Assembly (NCBI GenBank): GCA_002071385.1
Contig: MWFB01000018.1
Span: forward strand, 1 to 40,013
Direction: 5' to 3'
Length of the DNA: 40,013 nt
From: Bacteroidetes bacterium ADurb.Bin013
GTDB taxonomy: Bacteria > Bacteroidota > Bacteroidia > Bacteroidales > UBA932
Part shown: piece after piece, positions 1-6,619 of the stretch
How positions within the stretch are numbered: position 1 is the stretch's first letter
Layout of the letters: every line of letters begins with the position of its first letter
Notes under the pieces: generated by a model
Seen by the model: only the letters and a program-made list of their open reading frames with translations
What the model was told of the DNA's origin: nothing
Database searches by the model: none
Program-made: the position numbers and the translations under genes

Positions 1-249
1 GATACGCTCAATAAGCAGATCGATCTTTTCCCGTTCTTCCATCAATCGCAGGTTCAGGGTGTCGTTGGTAGTGCTCAGGGAGTCGTACTGGGAGCGCAAC
101 AGGATCGTCTGCTGAGTCAAATCCTCTTTTTCCAGGTTCAATTCCTTAATCATGCCGCCCCGGTCTATCCAAACCCAGGCCAGGGCACCTATCAGCAGTG
201 CAGCCACTACCGACAGGACGATGATAGTGATTTTCAAATTCTTTTCCAT
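1..249 (-). CDS. Membrane-anchored coiled-coil protein, C-terminus cut by window edge
   Basis: This is the N-terminal 83 residues of an open frame that runs off the left edge with no stop. It starts MEKNLK and has one strongly hydrophobic segment at about residues 6-27, ending in ALAWVW. A polar, Glu/Leu/Asn/Ser/Thr-rich stretch follows from about residue 35, with heptad-like spacing typical of a coiled coil. A -7 promoter box at 271-278 lies 21 nt upstream of the start. The visible topology is an N-terminal inner-membrane anchor with an extramembrane coiled coil. I do not recognise the family, and the visible part does not allow a function to be assigned. It is divergent from the gene at 327. 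Confidence 0.75.
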   Translation of the reverse strand, partial: MEKNLKITIIVLSVVAALLIGALAWVWIDRGGMIKELNLEKEDLTQQTILLRSQYDSLSTTNDTLNLRLMEEREKIDLLIERI

Positions 250-270
250 AATTGAAAAATTTAGTTATCA

Positions 271-278
271 CAAAAGTA
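271..278 (-). promoter_or_regulatory. -7 promoter box for the gene at 1-249
   Basis: The minus strand reads TACTTTTG, a match to the Bacteroidota consensus TAnnTTTG, 21 nt before the start codon at 249. It faces away from the plus-strand box at 294-301. Confidence 0.6.
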
Positions 279-293
279 ATAAAAAAAAAGACC

Positions 294-301
294 TACATTT
301 G
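294..301 (+). promoter_or_regulatory. -7 promoter box for the gene at 327
   Basis: TACATTTG matches TAnnTTTG. The predicted transcript start near 305 lies downstream of the alternative ATG at 252, so that ATG cannot be used from this promoter. This supports the start at 327. Confidence 0.6.
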
Positions 302-326
302 TTCAGAACATCAAATCATTACAAGT

Positions 327-818
327 ATGACAGGATTTAACCCGTGGATCTATTTACGCCGCGTTGCAAAATACATCGTTTTTTATGCCATCATCATATT
401 GCTCATGCTGCTTATTGTCTATTATACAAGCGACAATCGCAGCTCCCCATTCTGGGAGGCAATGATACCTTCCGATAACCGTACCAAGCTGATCATTCTG
501 ATTGTGGCTTTTTCTACCATCTATCCTTTCTTAGGTTTCTCCAGGAAAGAGGTCTATACCAACCGGTTTTCAGAAGAAGACAAAGAAGCTGCCACACGCA
601 TTGTCTCAGAATCGGGATTTATCCTCATTTCTGATCAGGACGGAAAAATGGTTTTCAAATCCAAACGTATCACCATGCGGATCTTTCGGGCTTTTGAGGA
701 TAAGATAACCCTGGATTACCATGAAAATCCCCTGACCATAGAAGGAATGCGCCGGGATATTCAACGCATTGCCAACCACCTGGGCCACTATTTCCGCGGT
801 GTCAGCGACGACCAGTAG
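327..818 (+). CDS. Small two-helix membrane protein of unknown function
   Basis: This encodes 163 residues from MTGFNPW. The open frame extends to an ATG at 252, but the -7 box at 294-301 lies between the two, so 327 is preferred. Two hydrophobic segments are visible, at about residues 14-34 (FYAIIILLMLLIVYY) and 55-69 (LIILIVAFSTIYPFLGF). A charged cytoplasmic-looking domain of about 90 residues follows, containing ESGFILISDQDGKMVFKSK and ending GVSDDQ. I recognise no catalytic motif or domain family. It converges on sdhC with a 19-bp gap. It looks like a lineage-specific conserved membrane protein; that is inference. Confidence 0.7.
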   Translation: MTGFNPWIYLRRVAKYIVFYAIIILLMLLIVYYTSDNRSSPFWEAMIPSDNRTKLIILIVAFSTIYPFLGFSRKEVYTNRFSEEDKEAATRIVSESGFILISDQDGKMVFKSKRITMRIFRAFEDKITLDYHENPLTIEGMRRDIQRIANHLGHYFRGVSDDQ

Positions 819-837
819 CCCCGGGAACGCATCCTGC

Positions 838-1485
838 CTAGAAAAACATGCACCAGATCACAATGACCGTAAATCCCGCGAACAGCAGGGAAGAGTAAAT
901 CATTGACACAATGCGCAGAACGGGAAGGATCCTCCGGTTGCTCAGTCCCAGGGTCTGAAAGGCAGACCAGAAGCCATGACTGATGTGGAACCACAGGGCC
1001 GCAAACCAGGCGATATAGCAAATGGCCACCCAGGGAGTACCCAGATACCCCGTCACCAGCAGGTATCCGTTCTCCGGATCTCCCCCGGTCAGATGTTGCC
1101 ATTGCATTTTTATCCAGAACTGGGACAGGTGCAACACAAGAAATCCCAGGACTATGATTCCCAGAACCAGCATATTCTGCGAGGCCCGCCTGTCAAAGCC
1201 CGCACTCCGGGATTTCATGCCCCCGGCATACCCTACCGGTCCGCGGGCTTTCAGGTTCTTCAGGTTCAGGATGAGGGAATATCCTATGTGTATCACAAAA
1301 CCAAGGGCCAGCACCGGAACCACGAGCTGAATAACGGGATTGGTGCCCATGAACTCTGTTACAGCATCATAAGCTTCCTGGCCCCACAGGATGGTCAGGT
1401 TTGCTGTTACATGAAGGGTAAGGAACAGGATCAGAAAAAGCCCTGTTACGCTCATGATCGCTTTTTTTGTAATGGAGGATGCCAT
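838..1485 (-). CDS. sdhC: Succinate dehydrogenase/fumarate reductase cytochrome b subunit (SdhC/FrdC), without SdhA/SdhB next to it
   Basis: This 215-residue membrane protein starts MASSITKKAIMSVTGLFL, typical of the Bacteroidota diheme cytochrome b subunit of complex II. It has five hydrophobic helices, and His25, His66, His119, His167 and His170 sit in or near helices as candidate heme ligands. The family anchors the flavoprotein and iron-sulphur subunits to the inner membrane and exchanges electrons with menaquinone. The frame could be extended to 1509, but that ATG lies upstream of the transcript start implied by the box at 1507-1514, so 1485 is chosen. The usual downstream flavoprotein and iron-sulphur genes are missing: the next gene converges from the other strand 19 bp away. 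Confidence 0.9.
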   Translation of the reverse strand: MASSITKKAIMSVTGLFLILFLTLHVTANLTILWGQEAYDAVTEFMGTNPVIQLVVPVLALGFVIHIGYSLILNLKNLKARGPVGYAGGMKSRSAGFDRRASQNMLVLGIIVLGFLVLHLSQFWIKMQWQHLTGGDPENGYLLVTGYLGTPWVAICYIAWFAALWFHISHGFWSAFQTLGLSNRRILPVLRIVSMIYSSLLFAGFTVIVIWCMFF

Positions 1486-1506
1486 GATGTATCTGTGTGA
1501 GCAGAG

Positions 1507-1514
1507 CAAAGATA
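1507..1514 (-). promoter_or_regulatory. -7 promoter box for sdhC
   Basis: The minus strand reads TATCTTTG, a perfect TAnnTTTG match, 21 nt before the sdhC start at 1485. It is paired back to back with the pyrH box at 1530-1537. Confidence 0.65.
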
Positions 1515-1529
1515 CACGGATTTTTTATA

Positions 1530-1537
1530 TATCTTTG
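1530..1537 (+). promoter_or_regulatory. -7 promoter box for pyrH-frr
   Basis: TATCTTTG is a perfect consensus match. It lies 6 nt before the first in-frame ATG (1544) and 21 nt before the second (1559). The second spacing matches the leadered genes in this window. Confidence 0.65.
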
Positions 1538-1558
1538 TAGGATATGAAAGACAAAAAC

Positions 1559-2263
1559 ATGAAGTATTCTTCCATATTACTGAAATTAAGCGGGGAAAGT
1601 CTGGGAGGCAAAGAAGGACAGGGCCTGGATAGCCGGGTGCTGGAAAACTATGCCCGCGAGATAAAACCCCTGGCAGAAGCAGGAATACGCATAGCCATTG
1701 TAGTTGGCGGCGGTAACATTTTCCGGGGATTGAAAGGTGCCATGAACGGATACGACCGTGTTCACGGAGACCAGATGGGCATGCTGGCCACCACCATTAA
1801 CAGCATTGCCCTGGCAGACGCACTGCAGGCACAGGGGATGAAGGCCATGGTCTATACCGCCACTCCCATGAGGCCCATAGCCCGGTACTATCACCGCGAC
1901 GAGGTATTGCGCAAGATGGAAAAGGGAACCATTGTCCTGCTTTCCGGCGGAACGGGGAACCCATTCTTTACCACAGATTCTGCCGCGGCCCTGCGTGCCG
2001 TGGAATTGGGAGTGGATGCCTTGCTCAAGGGAACCCGTGTGGACGGTGTCTACAGCGATGACCCGGAAAAGGTCCCCGATGCCACCAGGTATGATACCCT
2101 GACTTTTGACCAGGTATTGCAGAAGAACCTGGGGGTCATGGATATGACAGCCTTTACGCTTTGTCGGGAAAACAACATGCCCATTGTGGTGTTCAACATG
2201 AACGGCAGGGGGAACCTTGAGAAGGTCGTAAAAGGAGAAAAAACAGGAACGATTGTAAAATAA
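1559..2263 (+). CDS. pyrH: UMP kinase
   Basis: UMP kinase makes UDP from UMP and ATP in the cytoplasm and belongs to the amino-acid-kinase fold, as a hexamer. The 234 residues start MKYSSILLKLSGESLGG, the P-loop-like N-terminal signature. They contain VVGGGNIFRG, the phosphate-binding glycine loop, GDQMGMLATTINSIAL, and a C-terminal FNMNGRGNLEKVVKG. An upstream in-frame ATG at 1544 would add five residues. I prefer 1559 because the -7 box at 1530-1537 would leave almost no leader for 1544, and PyrH proteins normally start one or two residues before the KY..ILLKLSGE motif. It is followed 8 nt later by frr, the common pyrH-frr pairing. Confidence 0.95.
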   Translation: MKYSSILLKLSGESLGGKEGQGLDSRVLENYAREIKPLAEAGIRIAIVVGGGNIFRGLKGAMNGYDRVHGDQMGMLATTINSIALADALQAQGMKAMVYTATPMRPIARYYHRDEVLRKMEKGTIVLLSGGTGNPFFTTDSAAALRAVELGVDALLKGTRVDGVYSDDPEKVPDATRYDTLTFDQVLQKNLGVMDMTAFTLCRENNMPIVVFNMNGRGNLEKVVKGEKTGTIVK

Positions 2264-2271
2264 GATACATT

Positions 2272-2838
2272 ATGGAAATAAGCGATGCAAAAAAAGTATT
2301 GGAACAAACGCAGGGCAAGATGAATAAAGCTGTGGAGTTCCTTGAGAATGAGCTGGCCACATACCGTGTGGGGAAGGCCAATCCCGCTGTTTTTTCCGGA
2401 GTGCATATCGATTACTACGGGACCTCCACACCCTTGTCCCAGGTGTCCAGTATCTCTGTTCCGGACGCCCGGACCATGATCATCCAGCCATGGGATAAAA
2501 GCCTCATCCCTGCCATCGAAAAAGCCATCATGGCGGCAAACCTGGGGTTCACACCGCAAAACAACGGTGAGATCATCCGCATCATGGTTCCTCCGCTGAC
2601 CGAAGAAAGGCGCCGCGAACTGGTCAGGAAGGCCAGGACCGAAGGGGAGAATGCCCGTATCAGCATCCGCAATGCCCGACGGGACGGTGTGGATGTGCTA
2701 AAAAAATATCAGAAAGACGGATTGTCTGAAGACGTAGTCAAAGACACCGAAATTCTGATACAAAAGGAAGTGGACGTTTTTTCCAAAAATGTGGAAGAAG
2801 TCCTGGCCTCCAAGGAAAAAGAGATTATGACGGTCTGA
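2272..2838 (+). CDS. frr: Ribosome recycling factor
   Basis: RRF splits post-termination 70S ribosomes together with EF-G. The 188 residues match the usual length of about 185. Visible family signatures are [35 protein letters not shown], and the basic [20 protein letters not shown] in the helical bundle domain. It lies 8 nt downstream of pyrH and probably shares its promoter. The last 14 bases overlap the 3' end of pgk on the opposite strand. Confidence 0.97.
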   Translation: MEISDAKKVLEQTQGKMNKAVEFLENELATYRVGKANPAVFSGVHIDYYGTSTPLSQVSSISVPDARTMIIQPWDKSLIPAIEKAIMAANLGFTPQNNGEIIRIMVPPLTEERRRELVRKARTEGENARISIRNARRDGVDVLKKYQKDGLSEDVVKDTEILIQKEVDVFSKNVEEVLASKEKEIMTV

Positions 2839-4093
2839 TGGCGCCTATGGCCTGGATCCCGGGCAGTTCTTTGCCCTCCAGGTATTCCAGCATGGCGCCG
2901 CCTCCTGTTGAAACATAACTGACCTTATCTGCATATCCCATCCGGGTTACGGCAGCCACCGAGTCTCCTCCGCCTACCAGCGAGAAGGAGCCGTTGTGCG
3001 TGGCCTCTGCCACTATCTCCACCAGTTGTAATGTCCCCCTGGCAAAGGAAGGCATCTCAAAAACGCCGGCAGGCCCGTTCCAGAGAATGGTTTTGGAGCC
3101 GAGGATGACTTCTTTCCATTGTTGCAGGGCTTCGGGACCTGTATCCATGCCAAACCATCCGTCCGGGATCTTGTCTATGGGGCATATGACAGTCCGGGCG
3201 TCGTTCTCGAAAGCCGAGGCAGCCACCACATCCTGCGGCAGGTAGATATGTACTCCTTTTTCTTTGGCTTTTTTAAGGATATCAAGAGCCAGCGGCATCT
3301 GGTCGTCTTCGCACAGGGAATTGCCTATGCTTCCGCCCTGTGCCTTGATGAAGGTGAAACCCATGGCCCCGCATATGATCATGTTGTCTGCCAGGTCCAT
3401 AAGGTGTTCGATGATGGCGATCTTGCCCGAGATCTTGGCGCCTCCCAGGATGGCTGTCAGGGGACGTTCCGGCGCACCCAGCACCTTGTCCAGGGCGAGG
3501 ATCTCGGCTTCCATCAGGTAACCGAACATTTTGTCATTGGGGAAGAGCTCGGCTATCAGCGCAGTGGAAGCGTGTGCCCGGTGGGCGGTGCCAAAGGCAT
3601 CGTTGATGTAGCAATCGGCGTAGGAGGCCAGGGTGGCGGTGAATTTTTTCTGGCTCTCTTTGATAGCTGCTTTGGCAGCCTTCTTTTCTTCATCGGTTGC
3701 ATCTTCAGCCAGGTTGCGGGGTTTTCCCTCTTCCTCGGCGTAAAAACGAAGGTTTTCCAACAACAGGACTTGTCCCGGTTTAAGGGCGGCTGCCATTCGT
3801 GCGGCTTCGGGGCCCATGCAGTCGGGAGCAAAAAGAACGGGGGTTCCCAGTTGCTGCTCGATTTCGGACAGGATATGCCTCAGCGAAAACTTATCTTCGG
3901 CTTTTTTTGGACGTCCCAGGTGGGACATCAGGATGAGGGACCCACCCCCTTCCAGCACCTTTTTCAGGGTCGGGATGGCTGCGCGGATGCGGGTATTGTC
4001 TGTGACCACATACTCAGCATCCAGGGGTACATTGAAGTCAACGCGCACAATGGCGCGCTTTCCTTTAAAATTATAAGTGCTTATGTTTTCCAT
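2825..4093 (-). CDS. pgk: Phosphoglycerate kinase
   Basis: This glycolytic enzyme moves the acyl phosphate of 1,3-bisphosphoglycerate to ADP. The 422 residues include the N-terminal signature [14 protein letters not shown], the substrate-site [20 protein letters not shown], the hinge region [13 protein letters not shown], and the C-terminal nucleotide loop [14 protein letters not shown] followed by [20 protein letters not shown]. It is full length. A -7 box at 4117-4124 lies 23 nt upstream of the start. The gene is monocistronic here: it runs convergently into frr with a 14-bp coding overlap. Confidence 0.97.
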   Translation of the reverse strand: MENISTYNFKGKRAIVRVDFNVPLDAEYVVTDNTRIRAAIPTLKKVLEGGGSLILMSHLGRPKKAEDKFSLRHILSEIEQQLGTPVLFAPDCMGPEAARMAAALKPGQVLLLENLRFYAEEEGKPRNLAEDATDEEKKAAKAAIKESQKKFTATLASYADCYINDAFGTAHRAHASTALIAELFPNDKMFGYLMEAEILALDKVLGAPERPLTAILGGAKISGKIAIIEHLMDLADNMIICGAMGFTFIKAQGGSIGNSLCEDDQMPLALDILKKAKEKGVHIYLPQDVVAASAFENDARTVICPIDKIPDGWFGMDTGPEALQQWKEVILGSKTILWNGPAGVFEMPSFARGTLQLVEIVAEATHNGSFSLVGGGDSVAAVTRMGYADKVSYVSTGGGAMLEYLEGKELPGIQAIGAIRPS

Positions 4094-4116
4094 TTCCAGT
4101 GTTGTTTTAAGTACTG

Positions 4117-4124
4117 CAAAGATA
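4117..4124 (-). promoter_or_regulatory. -7 promoter box for pgk
   Basis: The minus strand reads TATCTTTG, 23 nt upstream of the pgk start. It lies 9 bp from the divergent box at 4134-4141. Confidence 0.65.
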
Positions 4125-4133
4125 CAATTTTTA

Positions 4134-4141
4134 TATCTTTA
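4134..4141 (+). promoter_or_regulatory. -7 promoter box, leaderless type, for the methyltransferase at 4146
   Basis: TATCTTTA (one mismatch at the last base of TAnnTTTG) is followed by four bases and then ATG. The geometry places the transcript start at or next to the start codon. Confidence 0.5.
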
Positions 4142-4145
4142 CCCT

Positions 4146-5042
4146 ATGCAACTATTATGTCCTGTGTCATGGCCCGATTACCGGCTGGTGGATTGCGGGA
4201 ACCAGGAGAAGCTGGAGCAGTTCGGCCCTTATCTGATCATACGGCCCGAGCCGAAAGCCTTATGGGCAAGTTCACTCCCGGCCGGGGAATGGATGAGCCG
4301 GGCCCACCTTCGTTTTGTGCAGGGTGCCGGTTTCGGGAAAGCCGGCAAGGAGGACAGCGGAACCTGGGAAAAACTGAAACAGGTGCCTGACCGGTGGGTC
4401 ATAGGGTACAAGAAGCTTTTCAGGCTTCGCATGGGATTGACCGCATTCAAGCACGTCGGGGTTTTTCCGGAGCAGGCACCCAATTGGGATTATATATACC
4501 AACAGGTGCAGAAGATCCGGGAAAAGGTTCCGCAACCTGCTCCCAAAGTGCTCAACCTGTTTGCTTATACAGGAGCCGCTTCGCTGGCCGCGCGTGCAGC
4601 CGGGGCCGAGGTGGTGCACCTGGATGCGGTCAGGCAGGTGATCACCTGGGGGCGGGAAAACATGGAACTGAGCGGTATGGACGGTATCCGGTGGATACTG
4701 GAAGATGCCTTCCGGTTTGTGAAAAGGGAAGTACGCAGGGGAAACGTCTACCAGGGCCTGATACTGGACCCGCCCGCCTATGGGCACGGGCCGGAAGGGG
4801 AAAGATGGAAACTGGATGACTGCCTGTTGTCCCTGTTGCAGGAATGTTCCCGTATTCTGGCCGGGGATAACGCATTTGTGGTGCTGAATTTGTATTCCAA
4901 CGGCTATTCGGCACTTTTGGCCGACACCCTTGCCAGATCTTGTTTTCCCGCCAGCGGGAACTATACCTTCGGGGAATTGTACCTGAAAGACACTTTTGGC
5001 AAGCGCCTGCCCCTGAGTGTGTTTTCAAGGATTGAATTATAA
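4146..5042 (+). CDS. Class I SAM-dependent methyltransferase, RlmI/RlmK-like (probable rRNA methyltransferase)
   Basis: This encodes 298 residues from MQLLCPVSWPDYRLVDCGN. The open frame extends back to 4077, but those extra codons run through the promoter box at 4134-4141, and Bacteroidota homologues start at the MQLL-type methionine. The C-terminal half carries a Rossmann methyltransferase domain: motif I LNLFAYTGAASLAA, an acidic ribose contact at HLDAV, and the motif IV DPPAYG, which corresponds to DPP[KA]FG of 23S rRNA cytosine methyltransferases. The FKHVGVFPEQAPNWDYI segment is typical of the Bacteroidota branch. The likely role is RNA base methylation; the exact target cannot be read from the sequence. 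It is the first gene of a probable unit with lgt and smpB. Confidence 0.85.
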   Translation: MQLLCPVSWPDYRLVDCGNQEKLEQFGPYLIIRPEPKALWASSLPAGEWMSRAHLRFVQGAGFGKAGKEDSGTWEKLKQVPDRWVIGYKKLFRLRMGLTAFKHVGVFPEQAPNWDYIYQQVQKIREKVPQPAPKVLNLFAYTGAASLAARAAGAEVVHLDAVRQVITWGRENMELSGMDGIRWILEDAFRFVKREVRRGNVYQGLILDPPAYGHGPEGERWKLDDCLLSLLQECSRILAGDNAFVVLNLYSNGYSALLADTLARSCFPASGNYTFGELYLKDTFGKRLPLSVFSRIEL

Positions 5043-5063
5043 ACAGATTTAAAAAATACAGCT

Positions 5064-5951
5064 ATGAACCTGTTGGCCGTATACTGGGATGTGGACCCCG
5101 TCATATTTTCCATCTGGAAGATAGATGTCCGCTATTACAGTCTATTCTTCATTATTGCCTTTGCCATTGGGTATTACATTTTCAAGGGATTCTTCAAAAG
5201 GGAGGGCGTTCCACTCAAATTGCTGGATCCCCTGCTCTATACCCTCATCTTAGGGACGCTGGTAGGGGCGCGCCTGGGGCATTGCTTTTTTTACCAGCCG
5301 GACTATTACCTGGCCAACCCCATAGAAATCCTCTATGTTTGGGAAGGAGGCCTTGCTTCGCACGGCGGTGCCATTGCCCTGCTCCTGGCCATGTGGTGGT
5401 TTGCCCGTCATTATGGCAGAAAATATCAGTTCAATTTTCTCTGGATCATGGACCGTCTTGGGATAGCCACCGCCCTGGCAGGCTTTTTCATCCGTATGGG
5501 AAACCTTATGAATTCCGAGATATACGGGAACGAAACCACCCTTCCCTGGGGTTTTATCTTTCTACGTAATGGAGAAGTCGTGCCCAAGCACCCCACTCAG
5601 TTGTATGAGGCCCTTTCCTACCTCCTCCTGTTTGTGCTGCTGCTGTACCTGTACCGCAAAAAACTGCCCAGGCTGAAAGAAGGGACTCTTTTCGGGTTGT
5701 TCCTGCTGCTGCTCTTTGCCGCCCGCTTCTTTATTGAATACATCAAGGAACCCCAGGTGGCATTCGAAGAGACTATGGCCCTGAATATGGGACAACTTCT
5801 GAGTATTCCTTTTATCTTTGCAGGCGCCATCCTGCTGCTATACAGCATCATGCGGGGCAGGCCCGCCATGCGGGTCGAGCCGGCAGGGAAACAGAAGGTG
5901 AAAAAACAGGAGAAAAAACCACCGCTCAGCAGCACACGCGGCACCTATTGA
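5064..5951 (+). CDS. lgt: Prolipoprotein diacylglyceryl transferase
   Basis: Lgt transfers diacylglycerol from phosphatidylglycerol to the lipobox cysteine of prolipoproteins at the inner membrane. The 295 residues contain about seven hydrophobic helices. Signatures are [14 protein letters not shown] with the conserved His, the Lgt hallmark [15 protein letters not shown], and [11 protein letters not shown]. The C-terminal tail after [13 protein letters not shown] is basic and Lys-rich, probably cytoplasmic. It lies 21 bp after the methyltransferase and 16 bp before smpB, so the three genes are probably co-transcribed. Confidence 0.96.
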   Translation: MNLLAVYWDVDPVIFSIWKIDVRYYSLFFIIAFAIGYYIFKGFFKREGVPLKLLDPLLYTLILGTLVGARLGHCFFYQPDYYLANPIEILYVWEGGLASHGGAIALLLAMWWFARHYGRKYQFNFLWIMDRLGIATALAGFFIRMGNLMNSEIYGNETTLPWGFIFLRNGEVVPKHPTQLYEALSYLLLFVLLLYLYRKKLPRLKEGTLFGLFLLLLFAARFFIEYIKEPQVAFEETMALNMGQLLSIPFIFAGAILLLYSIMRGRPAMRVEPAGKQKVKKQEKKPPLSSTRGTY

Positions 5952-5967
5952 GCCATCGTACAGCATT

Positions 5968-6459
5968 ATGCCAAAAGCAAAATCCGGGGTTGTAATCAAA
6001 AACAAGCGTGCCTCTTTCGAATATGAATTCATAGACACGTATACGGCCGGGATTGTCCTTACCGGAACAGAGATCAAATCCATCCGGGCAGGAAAAGCCT
6101 CGCTCGTGGATTCCTATTGTTATTTTGAGGGGAAAGAGCTGTTTGTCAAGAATATGAACATTGCCGATTACTGGTGGGGCTCCTACAACAGGCATGAACC
6201 CCGGCGGGACCGGAAACTGCTACTGACCCGGCACGAATTGAACAAACTGTACCGGGCAACGCGGGAAAAAGGCCTTACCATAGTGGTCACCAAACTATTC
6301 ATAGCCGATAACGGCTATGCCAAGCTCAATATCGCACTGGCCCGGGGGAAGAGGGAGTACGACAAGCGTGAATCCATCCGGGAGAAGGATCAGAAAAGGG
6401 ACTCGGACCGGGCTTTACTCAACCGCTCCGGGATAAGGGACAAAAAAGGCGAGGGCTAA
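5968..6459 (+). CDS. smpB: SsrA-binding protein SmpB
   Basis: SmpB binds tmRNA and delivers it to stalled ribosomes in trans-translation. The 163 residues show the OB-fold signature [53 protein letters not shown], and the basic tail [20 protein letters not shown] that enters the mRNA channel. It is somewhat longer than the roughly 150-160 residue norm because of a C-terminal extension [14 protein letters not shown]. That extension overlaps the small minus-strand gene at 6415-6588. The tmRNA gene itself is not in the window. Confidence 0.97.
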   Translation: MPKAKSGVVIKNKRASFEYEFIDTYTAGIVLTGTEIKSIRAGKASLVDSYCYFEGKELFVKNMNIADYWWGSYNRHEPRRDRKLLLTRHELNKLYRATREKGLTIVVTKLFIADNGYAKLNIALARGKREYDKRESIREKDQKRDSDRALLNRSGIRDKKGEG

Positions 6460-6588
6460 TACGCCCAGTATGATGACCAGCGAAATGACCAGAGGCCATA
6501 ATATGCCCATGGATTCAAGTGCGGAAAAAAGTCCGTTTTCAAGGTAATCAAGGTACCACTGTCCGGGTGTTGAAAGGAGAGAAATCAT
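6415..6588 (-). CDS. Probable small membrane protein (57 residues)
   Basis: This frame encodes 57 residues starting [19 protein letters not shown] single hydrophobic helix spans about residues 29-50 ([21 protein letters not shown]) and the protein ends PYPGAVE. The longest open frame begins at 6666 inside gcvP, but a -7 box at 6607-6614 lies 18 nt before the ATG at 6588, the normal spacing in this window. Its final 45 bases overlap smpB on the other strand. The N-terminal amphipathic part plus one helix suggests a peripheral or regulatory membrane microprotein. I do not recognise a family. Coding status is inferred from promoter position and composition only. Confidence 0.5.
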   Translation of the reverse strand: MISLLSTPGQWYLDYLENGLFSALESMGILWPLVISLVIILGVLALAFFVPYPGAVE

Positions 6589-6606
6589 TTTTTTCTGTAT
6601 TTTTAG

Positions 6607-6614
6607 TAAAGATA
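6607..6614 (-). promoter_or_regulatory. -7 promoter box for the small membrane protein at 6415-6588
   Basis: The minus strand reads TATCTTTA, 18 nt upstream of the ATG at 6588. It sits in the 31-bp gap just downstream of the gcvP stop. Confidence 0.45.
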
Positions 6615-6619
6615 CAATT

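Noticed and set aside
3119-4390. 423-codon plus-strand frame spanning pgk and the methyltransferase start
   Set aside because: It is antisense to pgk and out of frame with the methyltransferase; no motif is recognisable and it crosses two genuine promoter boxes.
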